Position numbers and translations under genes: made by a program. Shown here in pieces: positions 52,697 to 63,848 of a DNA stretch of 64,000 nucleotides. Under the pieces are notes generated by a model. The model worked only from the letters and a program-made list of their open reading frames with translations, was not told the origin of the DNA and made no database searches. Positions within the stretch are counted from its first letter, which is position 1. Every line of letters begins with the position of its first letter. Where the stretch lies: contig NZ_JAVDXI010000003.1 of NCBI RefSeq assembly GCF_031457805.1, positions 248,001 to 312,000 on the forward strand. Reading direction: 5' to 3'. The DNA comes from Caulobacter sp031457805 (GTDB lineage: Bacteria; Pseudomonadota; Alphaproteobacteria; Caulobacterales; Caulobacteraceae).

Positions 52697-53854
52697 ATGC
52701 GCGACTATTACGAAATTCTCGGCGTGACCCGGACTGTCGATGAGGCAGGTCTGAAGTCCGCGTTCCGCAAGCTGGCGATGGAGCATCACCCTGACCGCAA
52801 CGGCGGTTGCGAAAACGCAGCCGGGCGGTTCAAGGAGATCAACGAAGCCTATTCGGTCCTTTCCGATCCCCAGAAGCGTGCGGCCTATGACCGCTTTGGT
52901 CATGCCGGCGTCAATGGTCCGCAAGGCGGCCCAGGCGGGTTCGGCGGCCAGGGCTTCGACGCCAGCGATATTTTCAACGACGTCTTCGGAGACGTGTTCG
53001 GCGAGATGTTCGGCGGCGGTCGTCGCCAGTCGAACGGTCCCCAGCGCGGCCAAGACCTGCGCTACGACCTGGAAATCAGCCTCGAGCAGGCCTATGCGGG
53101 CGCCGAGGTCGAGATCACCGTCCCTGCCGCCATGACCTGTGAGGTCTGCGAGGGTTCTGGCGCCAAGCCAGGCACCAGTCCCACGGTCTGCGGCACCTGC
53201 GGCGGCGCCGGCCGGGTTCGCGCCACCCAGGGCTTTTTCGCAGTCGAGCGCGGCTGTCCCCGCTGCGGCGGCTCGGGCCGCATGGTGCTCGACCCCTGCT
53301 CCAACTGTCACGGTCATGGCCAGGTGCGCCGCGAGCGCGTCCTGTCGGTCCGCATCCCCGCCGGCGTCGATGACGGGGCCCGCATCCGCCTGGCCGGAGA
53401 AGGTGATGCAGGCGCGCGCGGCGGCCCGCGCGGCGACCTCTACATTTTCCTCTCGGTGACGCCGCACGAGCTTTTCGAGCGCGATGGCCTTGACCTGCTC
53501 TGCACCGTGCCGGTCCCGATGACGACCGCCGCCCTGGGCGGTGAGATCGAGGCGCCGTGCCTGTTGGGCGGCGAGTCCTGTGACGGCCAATGCAAGGTCA
53601 TGGTCCAGGTGCCGGAAGGCGCCCAGACCGGCAAGACCGTGCGTCTCAAGGGCAAGGGCATGCCGTCCCTGCGCAGCCGCCAGCGCGGCGACCTTGTGGT
53701 CGAGCTGTTCGTCGAAACCCCGACCCACCTGTCGGCGCGTCAGAAGGAACTGATGCGCGAGCTGGCGGGCCTGTGCGGCGAGAAACAGAATCCCAAGTCC
53801 GCAAACTTCGTCGGCAAGGCCAAGCGCTTCTGGGAAGAGGTCACGGGGAGCTAG
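52697..53854 (+). CDS. dnaJ: Chaperone DnaJ (Hsp40)
   Basis: 385 residues. J domain with 'HHPDRNG', Gly/Phe-rich segment ('GPGGFGGQGFDASDIF'), four CxxCxGxG zinc motifs beginning 'CEVCEGSG' and 'CGTCGGAG', then the substrate domain. It stimulates DnaK ATPase. Its TAG stop is made by the first bases of the palindromic element downstream. Confidence 0.97.
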   Translation: MRDYYEILGVTRTVDEAGLKSAFRKLAMEHHPDRNGGCENAAGRFKEINEAYSVLSDPQKRAAYDRFGHAGVNGPQGGPGGFGGQGFDASDIFNDVFGDVFGEMFGGGRRQSNGPQRGQDLRYDLEISLEQAYAGAEVEITVPAAMTCEVCEGSGAKPGTSPTVCGTCGGAGRVRATQGFFAVERGCPRCGGSGRMVLDPCSNCHGHGQVRRERVLSVRIPAGVDDGARIRLAGEGDAGARGGPRGDLYIFLSVTPHELFERDGLDLLCTVPVPMTTAALGGEIEAPCLLGGESCDGQCKVMVQVPEGAQTGKTVRLKGKGMPSLRSRQRGDLVVELFVETPTHLSARQKELMRELAGLCGEKQNPKSANFVGKAKRFWEEVTGS

Positions 53855-53956
53855 AGCATTTTTCGAGCGAAGTGGTTCCGGTTCGCGTGAAGAAAAATGC
53901 GTCAAAACAAAAGATTAGAGCTCACGGCCTGACGCAGTCAGGTCGTGAAATGCTCT
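53853..53956. repeat. Intergenic palindromic element, copy 2
   Basis: 104 bp from AGAGC to GCTCT, related in outline to the element at 4363-4474. Inner hairpins are cgagcgaagtggttccggttcgcgtg and cctgacgcagtcagg. Both ends read CTAG-AGC / GCTCTAG, and these supply the stop codons of dnaJ (+) and the TonB-like gene (-). Confidence 0.8.
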
Positions 53957-54434
53957 AGCGCCGCGTCGCCGCGCGATTGTGATAGCGGCCAAGGATCCGG
54001 ATGATCGCGACCAAGAGAACGGTCGATACGATCGCGACGGTGGCCCCGCCCTGAACCAGAAACTTCGCCTCCTGTCCGGTTGCCCAGCCCACTGTCGAGC
54101 CCTCTGGAGTCTGGAAGACCAGCGGAATGGTCACCTCACCGGCGTTCGCGCGGAGATCATCGGGCGGGATCATCCGGAATTTCGGCGCCAAGCGTAGTGC
54201 GGCTTGCCCAAACTGTTCGCCTGCGGGTGTTTCGCTGGCGATGCGACATTCGGAAAGCCGCCCGTCGCCCTTGACCTGACAGACCATCGTCACCTTGCCC
54301 GATATGTCTCGGCGAGCTGCTCGGGGAGGGTAGAAGGCCGCCATGTCATCCCCCGAGGGTTTTTCCAACCAGTCTGGTCGGTAGATCCCCATGGCCTCTG
54401 GCCTCGGCGGTAGTGATTGGCGCGCGGCGTTCAT
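53955..54434 (-). CDS. TonB C-terminal-domain-like membrane protein
   Basis: 159 residues. A TonB C-terminal-like domain is N-terminal ('YPPRAARRDISGKVTMVCQV', 'RIASETPAGEQFGQAALRLA') and is followed by one C-terminal membrane helix ('GATVAIVSTVLLVAIIRIL'). Canonical TonB has the anchor at the N-terminus, so this is a reversed layout. The domain may face the cytosol or be exported by the C-terminal anchor. The stop is at the edge of the palindromic element. Confidence 0.72.
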   Translation of the reverse strand: MNAARQSLPPRPEAMGIYRPDWLEKPSGDDMAAFYPPRAARRDISGKVTMVCQVKGDGRLSECRIASETPAGEQFGQAALRLAPKFRMIPPDDLRANAGEVTIPLVFQTPEGSTVGWATGQEAKFLVQGGATVAIVSTVLLVAIIRILGRYHNRAATRR

Positions 54435-54560
54435 GGCGCAAGCTCAACCCTTGAGCGATAGATCGTCAAGCACGCTTCTTGCGGTGACTGAACGCCACCC
54501 CCTGAATTCCTTAACGCCGACTCTTAACGCGAGGCGCGACGCTCTGTAGTTTCCGCAGCG

Positions 54561-57266
<2,706 letters not shown>

Positions 57267-57286
57267 GATGTAACCATATTACCCGC

Positions 57287-60109
57287 ATGCCCCGTCGCCT
57301 TCGCCCCACCCGCCTGGAACACGTCGTCGACGGTCACGCCCTGCGGGCGAGACTCTCGGCCGCCGCCTTGGACTCGATCGGCAACGAGGCCGAACAGCGC
57401 GCTCGCGCCATCGACATCCTCAAACAGGCCCTGTTCCGTGGCCGGATGATCGCCAAGGAGCGCCTGGAGAACGGCGCCAGCGGCGTTGAGACCAGCCGCC
57501 TGCTCAGCGGGGTCACCGACGAGGTGATCACGGCTCTGTACGACTTCACGACCGTGCACGTCTTCCGGGCTCGCAATCCCACCGAAGGCGAGCGCCTCTG
57601 TCTTCTGGCCGTCGGCGGCTATGGCCGGGGAACCCTGGCGCCGTTCAGCGACATCGATCTGCTCTTCCTGCGTCCCTACAAGCAGACGCCGCACGCCGAG
57701 AGCGTGATCGAGTATATGCTGTATGCGCTGTGGGATCTGGGCTTCAAGGTCGGCCACGCCTCGCGGACCATCGAGGAGTGCGTTCGCCTCTCGAAGGAAG
57801 ACTTCACGATCCGCACGTCGATCCTGGAGGCGCGGCGCCTGACCGGCGACGAGCGCCTGGCTGAGGATCTGAAGAAGCGTTTCCGCGACGAGGTGATGAA
57901 GGGCACCGGGGCCCAGTTCGTCGCCGCGAAGCTCAAGGAGCGCGACGACCGCCAGGCCCGCGCCGGCGCCAGCCGCTACATGGTCGAGCCCAACGTCAAG
58001 GAAGGGAAGGGGGGTCTGCGCGACCTCCACACCCTGATGTGGATCGCCGAGTATCTGCATCCTGTCGACCGGCCCGAGGACGTCTTCAAGATGGAAGTGT
58101 TCTCGATCCGCGAGACCAAGGCCTTCATCCGCGCCTTTGACTTCCTGCATGCGGTGCGCGCGCACCTTCACTTCACGACAGGTCGGCCAGAGGAGCGGCT
58201 GACCTTCGACCTTCAGCCCGAGATCGCCCGCCGGATGGGTTATGGCGACCGTGGCGACGCGCCCGCGGTCGAGCGTTTCATGCGGCGCTACTTCCTGATC
58301 GCCAAGGAGGTTGGGACCCTTACCCGGGCCTTCTCGGCAAAACTGGAAGCCGAGCATTTCAAGAACGAGCCCAAGGGAATCTCGCGTTTCCTTCCTGGCG
58401 CGCGGCCCAAGCGCAAGGCGCTGGATGTCGAAGGCTTCTACGAGGATGGCGGTCGCCTGAACATCGAGGGCCAGGAGATCTTCGAGGCCGATCCGGTCAA
58501 CCTCATCCGTCTGTTCAAGATCGCCGACGAGCGCGACCTTGATCTGCATCCCGACGCTTTCACCGCTGTTACGCGCAGCCTGCCGTTGATCACCTCGAAG
58601 GTGCGCCGCGATCCTGAGGCCTGCCGCGCGTTCCTGCATCTGCTGGCCCGCGGCAAGCGCAGCTACCGCACCCTGACCCTGATGAACGACGCCGGCGTTC
58701 TGGGCCGCTTCATCCCGGAGTTCGGCCGTGTCGTCGCTCAGATGCAGTTCAACATGTACCATTCCTACACGGTGGACGAGCATACCCTGCGCGCCGTCGG
58801 CGTGATCGGCGACATGGCGGCCGGTCAACTGGTCGAGGACCATCCGCTGTCGGTTTCGATCATGCCTCTGATCGAGGACCGCGAGTCGCTGTTCCTGGCC
58901 ATGCTGCTGCACGACACCGGCAAGGGCGGGGTTGGCGGACAGGAGAAGGCCGGCGCCCGTAGCGCCCGCAGCGCCTGCGAACGCCTGGGCGTAGAGCGCA
59001 GCAAGGTCGAACTGGTCGCCTGGCTGGTCGAGAACCACCTCGTCATGAGCGACTTTGCCCAGAAGCGGGATGTCTCCGATCCCGGCACCGTCGCGGCCTT
59101 CGCACGGATCGTCGAGAACCCCGAGCGGTTGCGCCTGCTTCTGGTCATCACCGTGGCCGACATTCGCGCCGTGGGGCCGGGGGTCTGGAACGGCTGGAAG
59201 GGCCAGTTGCTGCGCGAGCTTTACAACGCCACCGAAGCGGTCTTCCGCGGAGGGCGAGGCAGCGACGCCGCCGCGAATGTTCAACGCCATCAGGAAAACA
59301 CGGCCGAGGTCGCCCGGGCGGCGCTGCTGGAAACCGACCCCGCCGCCAAGGGCTGGGTCGCGGCGATGGAGAACGCCTATTTCAGCGCCTTCGCACAGGA
59401 CGATCTCTTTCATCACGCCGAACTGGCGCGCCGTGCGGCGATACAGGGCGGGGCGGCCGCTGAAGGTCAGGTCCGCCCAGGCAGCAACGCGGCCGAGGTG
59501 GTCGTCGCCGCCAAGGACCGGCGCGGTTTGTTCGCCGATCTTGCTCTCGCGATTTCGTCGCTTGGCGGCAACGTGGTCGGGGCCCGCGTGTTCACCTCTC
59601 GCCAGGGCCAAGCGCTGGATGTCTTCTACGTCCAGGACGTGATGGGCGCGCCGTTTGGCTGCGAAAATCCTCGCGCTTTGCGTCGGCTGGCTGACGCCCT
59701 GGAAGCGGCCGGGAAGGGGGACGCGCTGGCCGTTGAACCTCGCCGTGGCTCGGAGCTCTCGCGCGCGGCGGCCTTCGCGATCGCGCCTTCGGTCACCATC
59801 GACAATGACGCCTCCAACGACGCTACGGTGGTCGAGGCTTCAGGACGCGATCGTCCCGGTCTTTTGCACGCCTTGGCCAAGACCCTGGCCGACAGCGCCT
59901 TGTCCATCCAGTCAGCGCATATCGACGGCTATGGCGAGCGCGCGGTCGACGCCTTCTATGTGCAGACCGCCGAGGGCGGCAAGATCACGGATACGCGCAA
60001 GCTCAATGCGCTGAAGACGGACTTGCTGGCCGCGCTGGAGCAGAACGAAGCCAGCGCTCCAGCGGCTCGCCCGGGACTCAAGCGGGCCCGGGCCAGCGTC
60101 GCGCGGTAG
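57287..60109 (+). CDS. glnD: PII uridylyltransferase/uridylyl-removing enzyme
   Basis: 940 residues. Nucleotidyltransferase motif 'GGYGRGTLAPFSDIDLLFL' (residues 110-128), a helical GlnD domain, HD phosphohydrolase 'AMLLHDTGKGG' near residue 542 and two ACT domains near 735 and 845 ('VVEASGRDRPGLLHAL'). It senses glutamine and modifies PII, controlling nitrogen assimilation. It belongs functionally with the ntrY-modulating ntrZ-like gene. Confidence 0.96.
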   Translation: MPRRLRPTRLEHVVDGHALRARLSAAALDSIGNEAEQRARAIDILKQALFRGRMIAKERLENGASGVETSRLLSGVTDEVITALYDFTTVHVFRARNPTEGERLCLLAVGGYGRGTLAPFSDIDLLFLRPYKQTPHAESVIEYMLYALWDLGFKVGHASRTIEECVRLSKEDFTIRTSILEARRLTGDERLAEDLKKRFRDEVMKGTGAQFVAAKLKERDDRQARAGASRYMVEPNVKEGKGGLRDLHTLMWIAEYLHPVDRPEDVFKMEVFSIRETKAFIRAFDFLHAVRAHLHFTTGRPEERLTFDLQPEIARRMGYGDRGDAPAVERFMRRYFLIAKEVGTLTRAFSAKLEAEHFKNEPKGISRFLPGARPKRKALDVEGFYEDGGRLNIEGQEIFEADPVNLIRLFKIADERDLDLHPDAFTAVTRSLPLITSKVRRDPEACRAFLHLLARGKRSYRTLTLMNDAGVLGRFIPEFGRVVAQMQFNMYHSYTVDEHTLRAVGVIGDMAAGQLVEDHPLSVSIMPLIEDRESLFLAMLLHDTGKGGVGGQEKAGARSARSACERLGVERSKVELVAWLVENHLVMSDFAQKRDVSDPGTVAAFARIVENPERLRLLLVITVADIRAVGPGVWNGWKGQLLRELYNATEAVFRGGRGSDAAANVQRHQENTAEVARAALLETDPAAKGWVAAMENAYFSAFAQDDLFHHAELARRAAIQGGAAAEGQVRPGSNAAEVVVAAKDRRGLFADLALAISSLGGNVVGARVFTSRQGQALDVFYVQDVMGAPFGCENPRALRRLADALEAAGKGDALAVEPRRGSELSRAAAFAIAPSVTIDNDASNDATVVEASGRDRPGLLHALAKTLADSALSIQSAHIDGYGERAVDAFYVQTAEGGKITDTRKLNALKTDLLAALEQNEASAPAARPGLKRARASVAR

Positions 60110-60111
60110 GC

Positions 60112-60582
60112 TTAGTCCGCCTTCCAGTCGCCCGACTTGCCGCCGGACTTTTCCAGAAGGCGGATAGCTTCGATGACCATGCCTTTCTCGGCGGCCTTGA
60201 GCATGTCGTAGATGGTCAGGCAGGCCACTGAGGCGGCCGTGAGGGCCTCCATCTCGACGCCGGTGGGGCCGGTCGTCCTGACCCGAGCCGTGACGGCCAG
60301 CCCGCTTTCGACTGGTTCCACTGCCACCTCGACCTTCGACAGGGCCAAGGGATGGCAGAGTGGGATCAGGTCAGACGTTCGCTTGGCGGCCATCACGCCG
60401 GCCAACTCGGCCACAGCGCGGACATCGCCCTTGCGACCCGAGCCCGAGATCGCCAGCGCCAGGGTTTCAGGGCGCATCCGTACAAAGCCCGCTGCGACAG
60501 CCTCGCGCGCGGTCGCCGGCTTGTCGGAGACGTCGACCATGCGCGCCCGACCCTGGTCGTCGATGTGGGTAAGCTTGCTCAA
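60112..60582 (-). CDS. moaC: Cyclic pyranopterin monophosphate synthase MoaC
   Basis: 156 residues, TTG start at 60582 in a TTGA overlap with the moaB stop. Motifs 'LIPLCHPLALSKVEV' and 'MEALTAASVACLTIYDMLKA' are MoaC signatures. With MoaA it makes cPMP from GTP, the first step of molybdenum cofactor synthesis. It is the last gene of the moaA-D-E-B-C run. Confidence 0.95.
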   Translation of the reverse strand: MSKLTHIDDQGRARMVDVSDKPATAREAVAAGFVRMRPETLALAISGSGRKGDVRAVAELAGVMAAKRTSDLIPLCHPLALSKVEVAVEPVESGLAVTARVRTTGPTGVEMEALTAASVACLTIYDMLKAAEKGMVIEAIRLLEKSGGKSGDWKAD

Positions 60583-61130
60583 CGTTCCAGCAGCCTTGGC
60601 ATCAGTTCCACCATGTTGCAGGGCTTGTGGCGGCTGTCCAACTGGGCGGCGATCACCTTGTCCCAGCCGTCCTTCACCGCGCCATTGCTGCCCGGCAGGC
60701 AGAAGACGAAGACGCCGTCGATCAGGCCCGCCGTCGCTCGCGACTGCAGGGTCGAAAGGCCGACCGAAGCGTAGCTGATGAGGTGGAACACGACGGAAAA
60801 GCCGTCGATCTTCTTATCGAACAGGGGCTCCAGCGCCTCGACGGTCACATCGCGACCGGTCAGGCCGGTCCCGCCGGTGGTGACGATCGCATCCACTGTC
60901 TTGCCGTCGATCCACGACCGGACCTGGGCCCGGATCTGCTCGATATCGTCGCGAACCACTACGCGGCCGCCCAGCTCATGGCCGGCGGCCTTGACGCGCT
61001 CGACCAGGATCTGACCCGAGGTGTCGCTGGCCTCATCTCGGGTGTCGGAGATCGTCAGCACCGCCACGCGAACGGGAGTGAAGGGCAGGTCGGGCTTGAT
61101 CCCGCCGCCGGGCTTCAGCGCTTCTGACAC
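60579..61130 (-). CDS. moaB: Molybdenum cofactor biosynthesis protein MoaB
   Basis: 183 residues, GTG start at 61130, adjacent to the moaE stop. MogA/MoaB fold with 'VDAIVTTGGTGLTGRDVTVE' and 'FCLPGSNGAVKDGWDKV'. Members adenylate molybdopterin before molybdenum insertion in some bacteria. It is coupled to moaC by an overlapping TTGA. Confidence 0.92.
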   Translation of the reverse strand: MSEALKPGGGIKPDLPFTPVRVAVLTISDTRDEASDTSGQILVERVKAAGHELGGRVVVRDDIEQIRAQVRSWIDGKTVDAIVTTGGTGLTGRDVTVEALEPLFDKKIDGFSVVFHLISYASVGLSTLQSRATAGLIDGVFVFCLPGSNGAVKDGWDKVIAAQLDSRHKPCNMVELMPRLLER

Positions 61131-61583
61131 TCAGACCTCCTCATCCCAGCGTTCGGCGTCGGTCCTATCGCGCGCGGTCGGTTCGATCCAGCGCGGGCCG
61201 CCGGGACCATGCTCCTTCTTCCAGAAAGGGGCGCGGCTCTTCAGATAGTCCATCAGGTAGTCGCAAGCCTCGAAAGCTTCACGGCGATGGGCGGCGGCTG
61301 TCGCCACGAAGACGATCGCCTCGCCCGGCGCGATGCGACCGACGCGATGCACGATGTGGACGTCCTGAAGGGCGAAGCGCGTCACCGCGCCTTGAACGAT
61401 CTCCGCGATCGCGGCGTCGGTGAAGCCAGGATAGGCCTCGAGTTCCAGAGCGCTGGCTGCGCCCTTTTCGGCGCGCGCGAGTCCGATAAAGGTCGCCACC
61501 GCACCGGTCTCTTGGCGGTCCGCGCAGAACGCAGTCACCAGCGCGCCGGGCTCGAACGGCTGGTCGGTCAGGGTGACGATCAT
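61131..61583 (-). CDS. moaE: Molybdopterin synthase catalytic subunit MoaE
   Basis: 150 residues, ATGA overlap with moaD. MoaE signatures are 'GAVATFIGLARAE', 'HRVGRIAPGEAIVFVATAAA', 'HRREAFEACDYLMDYLKSRA' and the active-site Lys in 'PFWKKEHGP'. It transfers sulfur from MoaD to cPMP. Confidence 0.95.
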   Translation of the reverse strand: MIVTLTDQPFEPGALVTAFCADRQETGAVATFIGLARAEKGAASALELEAYPGFTDAAIAEIVQGAVTRFALQDVHIVHRVGRIAPGEAIVFVATAAAHRREAFEACDYLMDYLKSRAPFWKKEHGPGGPRWIEPTARDRTDAERWDEEV

Positions 61584-61819
61584 CCGCCGCTCATCGGCGG
61601 CAGGAAAGCGACCTCGCTGGCGGGCGACAACGCCGCCTCGCCACGGACGATGGCCTTGTCCACGGCGACCTGAACGCCAGGCGCGGCCAGGGCTTCGCCG
61701 AGCATCGGGTCCGCCAAGCCGATAGCAGCGCGTAGGGCGTCCAGGCTCGGGGCCTCGACCTCGCGCTCGCGCCAGCCGGCTTGGTCGGCCAGGCGCCCGA
61801 ACAGAAGAACCTGCGCCAT
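61580..61819 (-). CDS. moaD: Molybdopterin synthase sulfur carrier subunit MoaD
   Basis: 79-residue ubiquitin-fold sulfur carrier ending in Gly-Gly ('FLPPMSGG'). The C-terminal Gly is adenylated by MoeB and turned into a thiocarboxylate. Its start is adjacent to the moaA stop. Confidence 0.94.
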   Translation of the reverse strand: MAQVLLFGRLADQAGWREREVEAPSLDALRAAIGLADPMLGEALAAPGVQVAVDKAIVRGEAALSPASEVAFLPPMSGG

Positions 61820-62869
61820 CTAGCCCCCGGTCGTCGACATGTGGCGGGCCACGGCGGGGCGCCCGGCGGCGATCTGGAAGTCGTGACCCTGGGGCTTAGC
61901 GCCGATCGCCAAGTGGATCGCCTCGACAAGGTCCGCGTCGCTGGCCCCGTTTCGGATCACCGCCCGCAGGTCGCTGGCGTCGTCGCGGCCCAGGCACGTG
62001 TGCAGCGTGCCCGTGCAGGTCAGACGGACACGATTGCACGTGTCGCAGAAATGGTTGCTGAGCGGCGTGATCAGGCCCAGCCGACCGCCAGTCTCGGCCA
62101 CGCGCACATAGCGGGCGGGCCCGCCGGTGGCATCCGGAATGTCCTCCAGGGTCCAGAACGCCGACAGGTCCTGGCGCACGTCCTTCAATGAGAGGAACTG
62201 ATCCGTTCGGTCCTGGTTGACCTCGCCCAAGGGCATAGTCTCAATCAGGGTGATGTCGCAGCCACGCCCGTGCGCCCACTGGATCAGCGCGGGGATTTCA
62301 TCGGCGTTGTCGTGCCTGAGCGCGACGGTGTTGATCTTGACCGCCATGCCCGCCGCCTGGGCCGCCTCGATCCCGGCGATGACCCGGGCGACATCGCCGC
62401 CCCGCGTCAGGGCTCGGAAGAGCTCGGGCTTGAGGGTGTCGAGCGAGACGTTGATCCGCTTGACGCCATGGCGCGCCAGATCGGGGGCGTAGCGTTCGAG
62501 CTGTGACCCATTGGTTGTCAGGGTGAGTTCGTCCAGGGCTCCGGTGCGCAGATGCCGTGACAGGCCGGCCACAAGATCCATGAAACCCTTGCGCACCAGG
62601 GGCTCGCCGCCGGTGAGCCGCAGCTTACGGACCCCCAGGCCGACGAACGCCGAGGCCAGGCGATCCAGCTCCTCAAGCGTCAGAACCTGCGCCTTGGGCA
62701 GGAATGTCATGTGCTCGGCCATGCAATAGACACAGCGCAGGTCGCAGCGATCGGTGACGGAGACCCGCAAATAGGTGACCGCGCGCCCAAAGCCGTCGAT
62801 CAGGGACGGCCCGGGCGTTCGGGAAGCGGTTGCGACCGCTTGCGCGGGACTGTCGTCGTAGGGCGTCAT
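61820..62869 (-). CDS. moaA: GTP 3',8-cyclase MoaA (radical SAM)
   Basis: 349 residues. Radical SAM cluster Cys42, Cys46, Cys49 in 'DRCDLRCVYCM', a C-terminal second cluster 'CDTCNRVRLTCTG' with a later Cys in 'HTCLG', and C-terminal Gly-Gly. Forms the cPMP precursor with MoaC. It is the first gene of the moa run and is divergent from the MobA-like gene. Confidence 0.96.
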   Translation of the reverse strand: MTPYDDSPAQAVATASRTPGPSLIDGFGRAVTYLRVSVTDRCDLRCVYCMAEHMTFLPKAQVLTLEELDRLASAFVGLGVRKLRLTGGEPLVRKGFMDLVAGLSRHLRTGALDELTLTTNGSQLERYAPDLARHGVKRINVSLDTLKPELFRALTRGGDVARVIAGIEAAQAAGMAVKINTVALRHDNADEIPALIQWAHGRGCDITLIETMPLGEVNQDRTDQFLSLKDVRQDLSAFWTLEDIPDATGGPARYVRVAETGGRLGLITPLSNHFCDTCNRVRLTCTGTLHTCLGRDDASDLRAVIRNGASDADLVEAIHLAIGAKPQGHDFQIAAGRPAVARHMSTTGG

Positions 62870-62899
62870 GTCGGAAGACTAGAATAGGGGCTGCGACCG

Positions 62900-63523
62900 A
62901 TGACGCAAAGAGCTACGAGCGACCTCGACGCCATCGTCCTCGCGGCGGGTCGCGGTGTTCGCTTCGGCGGCGGCAAGCTGACGGCGCCGCTGGACGACGC
63001 GCCCCTCGTCGCGGGGGCCCTGCTCACCGCGTTTCTGTCGCCGGTCCGCCAGGTCTTTGTGGCTGTGGGTCCGGATCCAGGTGTCCTTGAGGCGGTGAGG
63101 GCGACCGCAACGCGCCTGGCGGTGAACGATCGGCTGGTGGTCGTGCCGATCTCGGACCCCTCGGCTGGAATGGGGGCCTCGCTGACGGCCGCCGCGCGCG
63201 CCGTTCCTGATGATACAGGGGGCGTCTTCATCTTTTTGGGGGACATGCCAAGAATTGATCCGGCTACGCCCGCCCATCTGGCCAGGATGCTTCGTGATCC
63301 GAACGACATCGTCGCGCCCACCCATCTGGGCCGCCGGGGTCATCCGGTTCTGTTCGGCGCGACCTGGTTGCCGGCGCTCCGCGCACAATCAGGCGACGAA
63401 GGCGCACGCGGGATTATCGACAGCGCGGGCCAAAGACTGATCCGCGTCCCGGTGGAGGACCCGGGTATTCATATGGATGTCGATCGGCCTGGCGATCTCG
63501 CGTCCATCGCGGCGAGACGCTAG
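62900..63523 (+). CDS. MobA-like nucleotidyltransferase (MocA-type)
   Basis: 207 residues of the MobA/MocA nucleotidyltransferase fold: 'IVLAAGRGVRFGGGKLTAPL', 'PISDPSAGMGASLTAAARAV', 'GVFIFLGDMPRIDPATPAHL' and 'RRGHPVLFGATWLP'. Likely adds CMP or GMP to molybdopterin for an enzyme-specific cofactor; MocA (CTP) is favoured over MobA by 'GHPVLF'. It fits the adjacent moa operon, which it is divergent from. Confidence 0.85.
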   Translation: MTQRATSDLDAIVLAAGRGVRFGGGKLTAPLDDAPLVAGALLTAFLSPVRQVFVAVGPDPGVLEAVRATATRLAVNDRLVVVPISDPSAGMGASLTAAARAVPDDTGGVFIFLGDMPRIDPATPAHLARMLRDPNDIVAPTHLGRRGHPVLFGATWLPALRAQSGDEGARGIIDSAGQRLIRVPVEDPGIHMDVDRPGDLASIAARR

Positions 63524-63550
63524 AAGCCTCTTTTGGGGGGAAAAGTCTAT

Positions 63551-63652
63551 ATGGGACAACGGGTTGAGGCCTGGCGCGTGGAGCGCCTGCGCGACCTCGG
63601 CGGGCTATCCGCTTTGCTGACGTCTACTGCTCCGGCTGCTCCGGAGACGTGA
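63551..63652 (+). other. Possible 33-codon frame downstream of the MobA-like gene
   Basis: An ATG frame of 33 codons ('MGQRVEAWRVERLRDLGGLS...') runs to a TGA at about 63650, overlapping the stop of the convergent 74-residue gene. It could be a peptide or noise; there is no strong ribosome site. Confidence 0.2.
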
Positions 63653-63848
63653 CGATCGCTCGGATCTCCTTGATCAGCCGGAGGGCCCCGACGATGTCGC
63701 CGCGCTCCTCGAGCGCCGCCAAACGGGGGATCAGCAAGCTCAGAACACGACGATAGTCCACGCCGACCCTGGCCAGCGCCTCGATAAACAGCGCGACGTC
63801 TTCCTGGTCAGCGATCGTCTCGAGATCAGCGTCGGAACACGGCCTCAC
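63624..63848 (-). CDS. Small protein of unknown function
   Basis: 74 residues, GTG start at 63848 with a fair ribosome site (aggggaatga). Predominantly helical: 'IADQEDVALFIEALARVG', 'SLLIPRLAALEERGDIVGAL'. I recognise no family. It overlaps the upstream partial gene's stop in a GTGA, so it is likely the downstream member of an operon entering from the right edge. Confidence 0.55.
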   Translation of the reverse strand: MRPCSDADLETIADQEDVALFIEALARVGVDYRRVLSLLIPRLAALEERGDIVGALRLIKEIRAIVTSPEQPEQ

